From NCBI GenBank assembly GCA_016196035.1, contig JACPYM010000039.1, positions 1 through 64,000 of the forward strand: a stretch of 64,000 nucleotides of DNA. Reading direction: 5' to 3'. The notes under the pieces are model-generated. The model was not told where the DNA came from and did not search any database. It saw nothing but the letters and a program-made list of their open reading frames with translations. Each line of letters begins with the position of its first letter. Within the stretch, counting starts at the first letter, position 1. This document shows, in pieces, positions 34,734 through 41,674 of this stretch. The position numbers were made by a program, and so were the translations under genes. The stretch comes from Acidobacteriota bacterium (GTDB taxonomy: Bacteria; Acidobacteriota; Blastocatellia; RBC074).

Positions 34734-34784
34734 TACGCAGCGGGCCTACGTAAAGCTACGTATTTGGTCAGAAAAAGCTACGTA
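34734..34784. promoter_or_regulatory. cluster of TACGTA palindromes upstream of hhyS
   Basis: Three perfect TACGTA hexamers at 34747-34752, 34757-34762 and 34779-34784, preceded by TACGCA at 34734. Start-to-start spacing is 10 and 22 bases, close to one and two helical turns. They lie about 177-215 bases upstream of the hhyS start, in the gap after the NarL-type regulator gene. An operator for that regulator is plausible but unproven. Confidence 0.45.
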
Positions 34785-34791
34785 CTTGTCA

Positions 34792-34974
34792 TTAGCTCGG
34801 ATTGCAGAGTGGTGTACGGGAAAAAGCGCGCTCCGGGGCAGTACCGCGCGCGTCAGCAAGCGGTGCGTCAACGCTGGCGCAATACGGCACATCCTGAGTC
34901 TCCGCTTGCTGACGCGCGCGGTACTGCCCCGGAGCGCGCCGCCTGTACATTCAATTGCAAACTGATCCAATTTT
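34792..34974. repeat. MITE-like palindrome, copy 4 (upstream of hhyS)
   Basis: About 183 bases with perfect 38-base inner arms (34826-34863 and 34902-34939), which start GCGCGCTCCGGGGCAGTACC. The outer parts (TTAGCTCGG, GTGTACGGGAAAA, CAATTGCAAACTGATCCAA) match the outer parts of copies 2 and 3. It lies between the regulator gene and the hydrogenase structural genes, next to the TACGTA cluster. Confidence 0.85.
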
Positions 34975-34999
34975 GCGGCGGGGCGGCAGGTGCGCGACC

Positions 35000-35674
35000 T
35001 CAGAGCGTTGTGGCTTTTTCCAGGGGGATGATGCCGCGCCGCAGGGCGTATCGGATCAGGTCAGCCTGTGTATGCACAGCAAGCTTGTGCATTAACCGCG
35101 AACGGTGTGTTTCCGCCGTGCGCACGCTGATGCCGAGCCGAGTGGCAATCTCGCTGTTGGTGTGGCCCTCGACGGTGAGTTGCAGCACTTCGCGTTCGCG
35201 CGTGGTGAGGGTTTCGTATTTGTCGAGCGTCCCGGCGTTGGCGACTTGTTGATACGCTTCAATCGCACGGTCAGAAAGCGGCGGGCTGAGATAACGATGA
35301 CCGGCGGCGACTTCGCGCACGGCCTGCACCAGGTCTGAGGAACCGGCATCCTTGAGCACATAAGCCGAGACGCCGTTGGCGAGGGCTTCGAGCACGAAGC
35401 CTTCGTCATCGTACATTGAAAGGATGACGATGCGCGTCTGCGGCATCAGCTTGCTGATCTGGCGCGCGGCTTCCAGGCCGTTCAAGCCGCGCATCATCAG
35501 GTCGAGCACGGCGACATCGGGGCGAAACTTGTTGACCATCGCTATCGCTTCCAGCCCGTCGCCCGCCGCGCCGACCACATTGAAATCAGGCTCGGCCTTG
35601 AGCAGCACGCACAAACCTTCCCGCACAATCCGATGATCGTCGGCCAGCACGATGGTGGTCGTTTTCGCGCTCAT
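35000..35674 (-). CDS. NarL/FixJ-family response regulator
   Basis: A 224-residue regulator: receiver domain with VLADDH acidic pair, phosphoacceptor Asp58 in AVLDLMMRG and Lys in YVLKDAGSS; LuxR-type HTH at the C-terminus (LTTREREVLQLTVEGHTNSE, then LGISVRTAETHRSRLMHKL). Its start lies only six bases after the stop of the PAS kinase, so the two are a cognate pair. It is the last gene before the hydrogenase structural genes and probably controls them, perhaps through the TACGTA sites. Control of other targets is not excluded. Confidence 0.93.
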   Translation of the reverse strand: MSAKTTTIVLADDHRIVREGLCVLLKAEPDFNVVGAAGDGLEAIAMVNKFRPDVAVLDLMMRGLNGLEAARQISKLMPQTRIVILSMYDDEGFVLEALANGVSAYVLKDAGSSDLVQAVREVAAGHRYLSPPLSDRAIEAYQQVANAGTLDKYETLTTREREVLQLTVEGHTNSEIATRLGISVRTAETHRSRLMHKLAVHTQADLIRYALRRGIIPLEKATTL

Positions 35675-35680
35675 TTGAAT

Positions 35681-37375
35681 TCACCCTTCGTTGTGAAATT
35701 GCAGTTGGGGATGTTCGTCAAAATTCCATTCCGCCCGCAACCGTGCGCCCTGGCCCGGCTGCGCTTCGACAGTGAACTGGCCGCCCAACAACATGGCCCG
35801 TTCGCGCATCCCGGCCAAACCGGTGGAGCGGTCAGCCGCCAGCGCCGTTTCGGGGTCAAACCCTTTGCCGTGATCTTCGATCTCAGCGGCGAGCGTATGC
35901 TGATCGGCCCAGATGCGCACCAGCGCTGCTGCCGCGCCGGAGTGCCGGGCGACGTTGGTCAGCGCTTCCTGCACGATGCGAAAAGCGGCGGTTTCGAGTT
36001 CCGCCGCAAAGCGCCGGCCTTCCAGCCCGTTGTGCCGAAAATCCACGCGCACCTGTGTCTGCGACGTGTATTGGCGGATATGCCGCAAGAGCGCCGAAAG
36101 CAACCCCAGATGATCGAGTGTCGCGGGTCGTAAATCGAGCGACAGCTTGCGGGTGCGCGCCATCAATTCGTTGACCAGCGCTTGGGCTTCCGCCAGATTG
36201 GCGTGCAAATTGGCGTGCGCGCCCTCGCTTGACAGCCGGTCGGCCATTTCCAGTTTGAGCTTGAGACCGGTCAGAATCTGGCCGATCTCGTCGTGCAATT
36301 CCAGGGCCATGCCGCGCCGCTCGGCTTCCTGCACGGCGATCAGGCGGCGCGAAAGCACCGTCATACGTTCGGCATAATCGCGCAACGCCTCTTCGGCACC
36401 CTGCCGCCGCGTGATGTCACGAATCACCGCGATGACCAGGTGATGCGACTCGGCTTCGACCGGACTGAGCATGATTTCAACCGGGAATTCGCTGCCGTCT
36501 TTGCGGCGGCCATAGAGCACCAATTCCAAACCCATCGGGCGCAAATGCGGGTCGGTCACGTAATCCGCGCGATGCATCACGTGCCGCGCTCTGAAGCGTT
36601 CGGGCAAGAGCGTTTCAACCGGCTGGCCCAGCAATTCGTCCGGCGCATAGCCGAACATGCGTTCGACCTGGGCGTTGACGCGCTCGATGCGCCCGCTGCC
36701 GCCCACCACCACCATCGTGTCCGGCGCATGTTCAAAAATCCCGCGCAACAGTTCCTCGCTTTGGCTCAGGGCCTCTTCCGTCTGCTTAAGCTCACTGATG
36801 TCAAAGCCGATGCCGTGAATGAACCAGGGCCGCCCGTCGGGGTGGCGCACCATTTTTACTTCGCAATGAAACCAGACCACGCGTCCATCCCGCGCCAAGA
36901 CGCGATAAACCGAGCGCAACGACTCGCCGGTCAAAAACATCCGCGCGGCTTCGCTGCTCCAACGCGCTTTGTCATCCGGGTGAATTTGCTGATACCAGCG
37001 CACCGGGTCTTGCAGCCATTCGGCTTGGGTAAAGCCGAGCGTGCGTTCGATCTGCGGGCTGACATAAGCCTCGCCGATCCCCTGATCGAAAAACGCCAGA
37101 AAAACCACCGCCGGCACCTGTTCGACCAGAATGCGATAGGTATCCTTGACGCCAGGCCAATCTTTCTCGCCCTGGGCGAACTCTTCGCTAAACGCGCGCG
37201 GCTTTTGTCCAGGAGGTGTTTCGGTGGGATAGAAAACGCCGGCCAGGGCGTTCAACACGGTTTCGGCTTCGAGCAGGTCAACGGGCAGAGGCGCATTTGG
37301 CAGCGCGCCCGCGCGTTCGCCGTCAAACGCCAAAAGTAAATCCTCAAGCATAATTGGCCAATCCCCCGTCATCAT
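35681..37375 (-). CDS. PAS-PAS sensor histidine kinase in hydrogenase locus
   Basis: A 564-residue kinase without membrane segments, so cytoplasmic. Start is the ATG at 37375 or 37372, with GAGGCAGG upstream; the longer open frame to 37681 only mirrors the small-subunit gene in another frame. PAS1 occupies about 78-195 (HPDDKARWSSEA, FHCEVKMVRHPDGRPWF), PAS2 about 205-325 (FGYAPDELLG), HisKA_3 about 335-410 with phosphoacceptor His361 in LELHDEIGQILTG, and the HATPase about 440-555 (AFRIVQEALTNVARHSGA, GLAGMRERAMLLGG). It begins 20 bases after hhyS2. In the known HoxBC/HoxJ system a PAS kinase reads out a regulatory hydrogenase; by analogy this kinase may read out HhyS2. Confidence 0.92.
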   Translation of the reverse strand: MMTGDWPIMLEDLLLAFDGERAGALPNAPLPVDLLEAETVLNALAGVFYPTETPPGQKPRAFSEEFAQGEKDWPGVKDTYRILVEQVPAVVFLAFFDQGIGEAYVSPQIERTLGFTQAEWLQDPVRWYQQIHPDDKARWSSEAARMFLTGESLRSVYRVLARDGRVVWFHCEVKMVRHPDGRPWFIHGIGFDISELKQTEEALSQSEELLRGIFEHAPDTMVVVGGSGRIERVNAQVERMFGYAPDELLGQPVETLLPERFRARHVMHRADYVTDPHLRPMGLELVLYGRRKDGSEFPVEIMLSPVEAESHHLVIAVIRDITRRQGAEEALRDYAERMTVLSRRLIAVQEAERRGMALELHDEIGQILTGLKLKLEMADRLSSEGAHANLHANLAEAQALVNELMARTRKLSLDLRPATLDHLGLLSALLRHIRQYTSQTQVRVDFRHNGLEGRRFAAELETAAFRIVQEALTNVARHSGAAAALVRIWADQHTLAAEIEDHGKGFDPETALAADRSTGLAGMRERAMLLGGQFTVEAQPGQGARLRAEWNFDEHPQLQFHNEG

Positions 37376-37395
37376 AGGCTGGCCTGCCTCGTCGC

Positions 37396-38442
37396 TTATT
37401 CGCGTGTACGCCGCCGCCACACCGGTTCCTGATTGAGTGACGCCTGGGTGAAGCGCCGCAAGGCGTGAATCGCGCGGCCATAGGTCATCACGGCCTGCGA
37501 CGAGAGCAACGAACCCGGCGGTTGATCCATAAATGGCATGAACTTGTCCGGGAAGCCGGGCATCGTGCAACCGATGCAAATGCCGCCCACGTTCGGACAG
37601 CCGCCAATGCCGCCCATCCAGCCGCGCTTGCCGACGTTGCATTGCACGACCGGCCCCCAGCAACCGAGTTTCACGATGCAATGCCGCGAACCATACTCTT
37701 CGGCAAACTGCGCCTGTTCGTAATAGCCGCCGCGATCACAGCCCTCGTGCACCGTCTCGCCATACAACCAAGTTGGCCGCAACGCCCCATCAAGCGGAAT
37801 CAGCGGCGCGCGTCCGGCAGCCTGATAAAGCAGATACAGCAACGTCTCGGTGATATTATCCGGCGGCGTCGGGCACCCCGGCACGCATACAATCGGGATG
37901 CCTGCCGCTGATTTCCACTGCCAGCCCAGATAATCCGGCAGCCCCATCGCGCCCGTCGGATTGCCCTGCATCGCGTGAATGCCGCCATACGCCGAACAGG
38001 TGCCGACCGCGACCACAGCCCAGGCGCGCGGCGTCAGACGATCAATCCATTCACAAGTGGTGATCGGTTGGCCCGTCGCAGGATCAACGCCCAGCGCCGC
38101 CCAATAGCCTTCCGCTTTAATCGTTTCGTTTGGAATGGAACCTTCGATGACGAGGATAAACGGATCGAGCTGGCCTTGCTCTGCCTGGTAAAGCAACGCC
38201 ATGAATTCATCGCCGTTTTCGTAGCTATAAAACGGGTTGTGGAACTTGACCTGGGGCAAGCCCGGCAAGCTGCCCAGGACGAGGTCTTCGATGCTCGGTT
38301 GCGTGGCCGCCGTGAGCGCGACCGATTCCCCGTCACAGCCCAGTCCCGCCGTCAGCCATAGAATTTCTATTTTTTGCAGCGGCTCCGGCCTGGATGGTGG
38401 TGTACCGGCGATGGTCTGTTGTGGCTTCTGATGCTGTTTCAT
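37396..38442 (-). CDS. second group 1h-type hydrogenase small subunit, no partner large subunit
   Basis: A 348-residue paralogue of HhyS, similar over the whole length. The ATG at 38442 opens MKQHQKPQQTIAGTPP; a TTG at 38487 is an alternative. All Fe-S motifs are kept: WLTAGLGCDGESVA (Cys36), AVGTCSAYGG, VPGCPTPPDN, HEGCDRGGYYE, KLGCWGPVVQC, GGICIGCTMPGFPDKF. Differences to HhyS include Glu39 for Asp at the CDGD position, extra Cys in TTCEWIDRL and VCVPGCP, and a different N-terminus. No second large subunit exists in the window, so it either pairs with HhyL or works alone. Its place directly before a PAS kinase and regulator suggests a sensory role. No signal peptide. Confidence 0.9.
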   Translation of the reverse strand: MKQHQKPQQTIAGTPPSRPEPLQKIEILWLTAGLGCDGESVALTAATQPSIEDLVLGSLPGLPQVKFHNPFYSYENGDEFMALLYQAEQGQLDPFILVIEGSIPNETIKAEGYWAALGVDPATGQPITTCEWIDRLTPRAWAVVAVGTCSAYGGIHAMQGNPTGAMGLPDYLGWQWKSAAGIPIVCVPGCPTPPDNITETLLYLLYQAAGRAPLIPLDGALRPTWLYGETVHEGCDRGGYYEQAQFAEEYGSRHCIVKLGCWGPVVQCNVGKRGWMGGIGGCPNVGGICIGCTMPGFPDKFMPFMDQPPGSLLSSQAVMTYGRAIHALRRFTQASLNQEPVWRRRTRE

Positions 38443-38583
38443 ATACGTCGGCGCCGCTTCCGGGATTTGTTTACCAATCAGCTCCAACTCTTCCGCTGCG
38501 AAAGGCTACGCGAGAGCTTCGCAAAAATACAGAGCCGCCTGTGCGGGGGCTTGCTGATTTGGCCTACAGCCAGCTTCAGAGTT

Positions 38584-39264
38584 TCATTCACGATCCGCCA
38601 CCCGCAACCGATTCACCAACAGATGCGCCTGCCGCGTCGGCTCGGGCTGCCGGTATTTCGTGGTGGCCTGCAAGGTCAGCGCGACCGCGTCAGACAAATC
38701 CATCAAATGGCCGGGCGAAACAAAGACCGGCGCGACGTTGCGTTTCGTGCGCAAGGCCGCGCCGATCAATTCGCCGCGATCCACGAGCGGCATTTGACTG
38801 CCCGCTTCGATAGGCACCTCGGCGTGACGGCCTACGAGAATGCTTTTGGCGCAACCCAGCGTGGGAATGTCCAGCCACAAACCCACGTGACAGGCGATGC
38901 CCAGACGGCGCGGGTGCGCGAGGCCCTGCCCGTCCAGCATCAGCGCATCGGGTTTGACGCGCAGTTGCTCCCACGCCTCCAACAACGAAGGCGCTTCGCG
39001 GAAGCTCAGCAGTCCGGGGACGTAGGGGAATTTGGAACTGGTGCGCAGACCGGCCTGATCTACGATCTGCAAGTCGGGCAGGCTGAGCACAACGATGCCG
39101 GCATAAATTGTTTCGGAGAACTTATTGAACGAGACATCGGCACCGCCAATCGTCTGGACGGCGCGGCTGAGCGGTTCGAGGCGGATGTGCGTGCGCAATT
39201 GTTGTTGCAGCGCAATTGCCTCGCGCGGCGTCAAATCCCAACGATGTAACGGCTGGTTTGCCAT
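38584..39264 (-). CDS. nfi: endonuclease V (deoxyinosine endonuclease)
   Basis: A 226-residue DNA-repair nuclease cutting next to deoxyinosine. Catalytic acids are in place: Asp43 in GGADVSF, Glu91 in the wedge PYVPGLLSFREAP and Asp112 in MLDGQGLAHPRRLG. The Tyr82 wedge and ACHVGLWLDIPTLGCAKS match the family, and length is normal. The start is ATG 39264 or GTG 39270; neither has a good ribosome site. It is 11 bases downstream of the SlyD-like gene, so the two share a transcript. Confidence 0.93.
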   Translation of the reverse strand: MANQPLHRWDLTPREAIALQQQLRTHIRLEPLSRAVQTIGGADVSFNKFSETIYAGIVVLSLPDLQIVDQAGLRTSSKFPYVPGLLSFREAPSLLEAWEQLRVKPDALMLDGQGLAHPRRLGIACHVGLWLDIPTLGCAKSILVGRHAEVPIEAGSQMPLVDRGELIGAALRTKRNVAPVFVSPGHLMDLSDAVALTLQATTKYRQPEPTRQAHLLVNRLRVADRE

Positions 39265-39275
39265 GCCCACAAAGT

Positions 39276-39710
39276 TCAGACCGCAATTTCGACCAGCGTT
39301 AAGGCGAAATGCAGCGTCTCGCCCGCCAACGGATGGTTGGCGTCGAGCGTCACGATCGCGTCCGTCAATTCGGTGATCACCATCGGAATGCCGTGGCCTT
39401 CGGGCGTGCGCATCTCGATAGCCATGCCCACTTCCGGCTCAATCTCGCCCAGCCGGAATTGATCGCGGCTGAGTTGCTGTATCAGGCCCGCTTCGCGTTC
39501 GCCATAAGCTTCACCCGGCGGGATGATGATGTTCTTGGTCTCGCCGGTTTGCATACCCAGCAACGCCTGATCGAAGCCGGGGATGACCTGCCCCGCGCCG
39601 ACCGTGAAGGCCAACGGGTCACTGCCATCCGAGGTGTCGAACATCTGGCCGTCGGTGAGCGTGCCCGTGTAATGCACTTTGACGGTATCGCCGAATTGAA
39701 CTGCGGACAT
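39276..39710 (-). CDS. FKBP-type peptidyl-prolyl isomerase, SlyD-like
   Basis: A 144-residue cytoplasmic prolyl isomerase. VKVHYTGTLTDGQMFDTS, LAFTVGAGQVIPGFDQAL, GEAYGERE and the insert-in-flap domain (GIPMVITELTDAIVTLDA) before NHPLAGETLHFALTLVEI match SlyD-type FKBPs. The His-rich nickel-binding tail of E. coli SlyD is absent, as the protein ends EIAV. Proximity to a nickel-enzyme locus is therefore suggestive only. AGAAAGG precedes the ATG. Confidence 0.92.
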   Translation of the reverse strand: MSAVQFGDTVKVHYTGTLTDGQMFDTSDGSDPLAFTVGAGQVIPGFDQALLGMQTGETKNIIIPPGEAYGEREAGLIQQLSRDQFRLGEIEPEVGMAIEMRTPEGHGIPMVITELTDAIVTLDANHPLAGETLHFALTLVEIAV

Positions 39711-39730
39711 GGGTTACCTTTCTGGGAAAA

Positions 39731-39804
39731 AGGAGAACGCGGAACACGCCGCAGTGCCTGCGGCGTGTTCGTTTCGGTTGCCGCCGCGTGTTCCGCGTTC
39801 TCCT
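39731..39804. repeat. palindrome in the divergent slyD/dehydrogenase region
   Basis: Perfect 19-base arms AGGAGAACGCGGAACACGC (39731-39749) and its complement (39786-39804). A second hairpin of CGCCGCAG and CTGCGGCG lies inside. It occupies most of the space where promoters of the two divergent genes should lie. Confidence 0.8.
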
Positions 39805-39929
39805 GCTTTGCACAGTTGACAATTATTGCGGCGGGCAGCATCGCATACGGCATCTGCAAAATCCACCCGCTTGCGAAACCTGCCGGCCGCTTGCAAAGCC
39901 TGCCTGATTGCCTTATCAAACGGCTGCCG

Positions 39930-40880
39930 ATGAAAGCATTACGGTTTGAACAAGGTGCCGTAACACTCGCCGACGTGGCCCTGCCGCCCGCGCGCGGCGA
40001 AGCCTTGGTGCGCGTGACGCTGGCGGGCATTTGCAATACAGATGTCGAAATCGTGCGCGGTTACGCCAATTTCAGCGGCACGCTCGGTCACGAATTTGTC
40101 GGCGTCGTGGCCGACTCGCCCGACCGCACGCAAATCGGCCAGCGCGTCGTTGGCGAAATCAATGCTGGATGCGGGGTGTGCGCCGGTTGCCGTGAACACG
40201 ATGCCCGGCATTGCGCACGACGTACCGTGCTCGGCATTCGCGGGCGCGATGGGGCGTTTGCCGAATATCTGAGCCTGCCGCCACAAAACCTGTTGCGCGT
40301 ACCCGACAGCATCCCCGACCGCGCGGCAGTCTTCACCGAACCCCTGGCCGCAGCCTGCGCGATTCTCGAACAGGTGCCGCTCGACGCTACCCAGCGTGTA
40401 GCTGTGATCGGTGATGGCAAATTGGGTCAATTGATCGCGCGCGTGCTGGCGACCACCGGTTGCGAGTTGATTTTAATCGGCAAACACGCCGACAAGTTGG
40501 AACTTGCGGCGCAAGCTGGCATCCATACGGTGACGCTGTCTGCACTCCGGGTTGAACCACGCTTTGACTTGGTCGTCGAAGCCAGCGGGTCGGCGATCGG
40601 CTTGCAACTGGCGCTTGAGCTGGTGCGGCCACGCGGCACCATCGTGTTGAAATCCACTTTTCACGGAGAGATCACGCTCGACACCTCGCGCCTGGTCGTC
40701 AACGAGATCAAGCTGCGGGGTTCGCGCTGCGGGCGCTTTGCCCCTGCATTGGCTTTGCTGAGCGACCGGCGCGCCAATGTCGAGCCGCTGATCGCCCGCG
40801 AATTCGCCCTGACCGATGGCGTCGCTGCGCTGCAAGAAGCCCAACGCCCTGGCGTGCTGAAAGTGCTGTTGCGCCCCTGA
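39930..40880 (+). CDS. zinc-type alcohol dehydrogenase (MDR family)
   Basis: A 316-residue medium-chain dehydrogenase. Catalytic zinc ligands Cys35 and His54-Glu55 (GHEFVG) are present, as is the structural zinc set Cys81, 84, 87, 95 (CGVCAGCREHDARHC). The Rossmann motif is VAVIGDGKLGQL. The start ATG at 39930 opens MKALRFEQGAVTLADVALPP; the frame is open upstream but lies opposite slyD there. Substrate is unknown: sorbitol-, threonine- or aromatic-type relatives share this layout. An alpha/beta hydrolase follows after 16 bases. Confidence 0.9.
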   Translation: MKALRFEQGAVTLADVALPPARGEALVRVTLAGICNTDVEIVRGYANFSGTLGHEFVGVVADSPDRTQIGQRVVGEINAGCGVCAGCREHDARHCARRTVLGIRGRDGAFAEYLSLPPQNLLRVPDSIPDRAAVFTEPLAAACAILEQVPLDATQRVAVIGDGKLGQLIARVLATTGCELILIGKHADKLELAAQAGIHTVTLSALRVEPRFDLVVEASGSAIGLQLALELVRPRGTIVLKSTFHGEITLDTSRLVVNEIKLRGSRCGRFAPALALLSDRRANVEPLIAREFALTDGVAALQEAQRPGVLKVLLRP

Positions 40881-40896
40881 CCGCTTTTTCATTTTT

Positions 40897-41538
40897 ATGG
40901 CTGTTTACCCTTACCCCAAAGGCAACCTGCTGATTCCCACCGCGCATGGCGAGTTGGAAGCCTTGTACCGCCCCAACAACCTGCAAGCCGCGCGCGTTGC
41001 GCTGGTCTTGCATCCGCATCCGCAATTCGGCGGCACGATGCACAACAAAGTCGTCGCGCGCGCGGCCAAAGCCCTGCAAGAAGCGGGCGTCGAACCGCTG
41101 CGCTTCAACTTTCGCGGCGTCGGTTACAGCACGGGCGCGTATGACGAAGGGCGCGGCGAAACCGAGGACGCACGCACGGCGCTGGATTACCTGCTAGCCC
41201 AACAGCCGCAGGCGCATGAAGTATTAATCGCGGGCTTCTCATTCGGTTCGGCGGTCGGGCTGCGGTTGGGTTGCGCCGACACGCGCGTGCAACGGCTGAT
41301 TGCGATTGGCGCGCCCGCGCGGTTGCACGATCTGGCCTTGCTCACAAGCTGCGCCAAACCAAAGCTCTTCATTCACGGCGAACGCGACGAGATTGCGCCG
41401 CTCGCGCCGTTGGTTGAACTGTTGGAACAGGTCCCGGCCAGCAGCCCGCAGCAGTTGGTGACGATTGCGGGCGCGGGCCATTTCTTTGACGAGCAGTTGC
41501 CGCAATTGATGCAGGTCATCAAAGATTTCGTCACTTGA
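40897..41538 (+). CDS. alpha/beta hydrolase, small serine esterase type
   Basis: A 213-residue hydrolase with the oxyanion stretch ALVLHPHPQFGGTMHNKVV, nucleophile Ser115 in GFSFGS, Asp in IHGERDEIAP and His in GAGHFFDEQL. It belongs to the group of compact esterases resembling E. coli YfhR-like or dienelactone-hydrolase-like proteins. No signal peptide, so cytoplasmic. It is 16 bases downstream of the dehydrogenase and likely co-expressed with it; the substrate is unknown. Confidence 0.87.
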   Translation: MAVYPYPKGNLLIPTAHGELEALYRPNNLQAARVALVLHPHPQFGGTMHNKVVARAAKALQEAGVEPLRFNFRGVGYSTGAYDEGRGETEDARTALDYLLAQQPQAHEVLIAGFSFGSAVGLRLGCADTRVQRLIAIGAPARLHDLALLTSCAKPKLFIHGERDEIAPLAPLVELLEQVPASSPQQLVTIAGAGHFFDEQLPQLMQVIKDFVT

Positions 41539-41549
41539 GGCAAGTCTAG

Positions 41550-41636
41550 CCACAGAGGCACGGAGTCACAGAGCAATTGCTTCAGTTCACTAAAAACTCT
41601 CTTTCTTACTCCGTGACCCCGTGCCTCTGTGGCGAA
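41550..41636. repeat. palindrome of the CACAGAGGCACGGAG family, copy B
   Basis: Arms GCCACAGAGGCACGGAGTCA (from 41549) and its near-complement around TACTCCGTGACCCCGTGCCT to 41634, around an AT-rich loop. It shares its arms with the copy at 28212-28339. It lies between the alpha/beta hydrolase and site-2 protease genes and may act as a terminator. Confidence 0.8.
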
Positions 41637-41674
41637 GTTTCCCTTTTGGCATAAGTCTTATTGAGTCGCTTGCT

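Noticed and set aside
34573-34965. Short open frames in the hhyS upstream region
   Set aside because: They run through the MITE-like palindrome and the TACGTA cluster and encode only repeat-derived residues.
21539-34974. CRISPR array
   Set aside because: The repeats are palindromic, far apart, in different gaps and without regular spacers or cas genes.
37376-37681. N-terminal extension of the PAS kinase by about 100 residues
   Set aside because: These codons read the 3' part of the small-subunit gene hhyS2 in another frame; a proper start with a ribosome site lies at 37375.
39309-39929. N-terminal extension of the alcohol dehydrogenase
   Set aside because: It lies opposite the SlyD-like gene and through a palindrome; the family start is at 39930.
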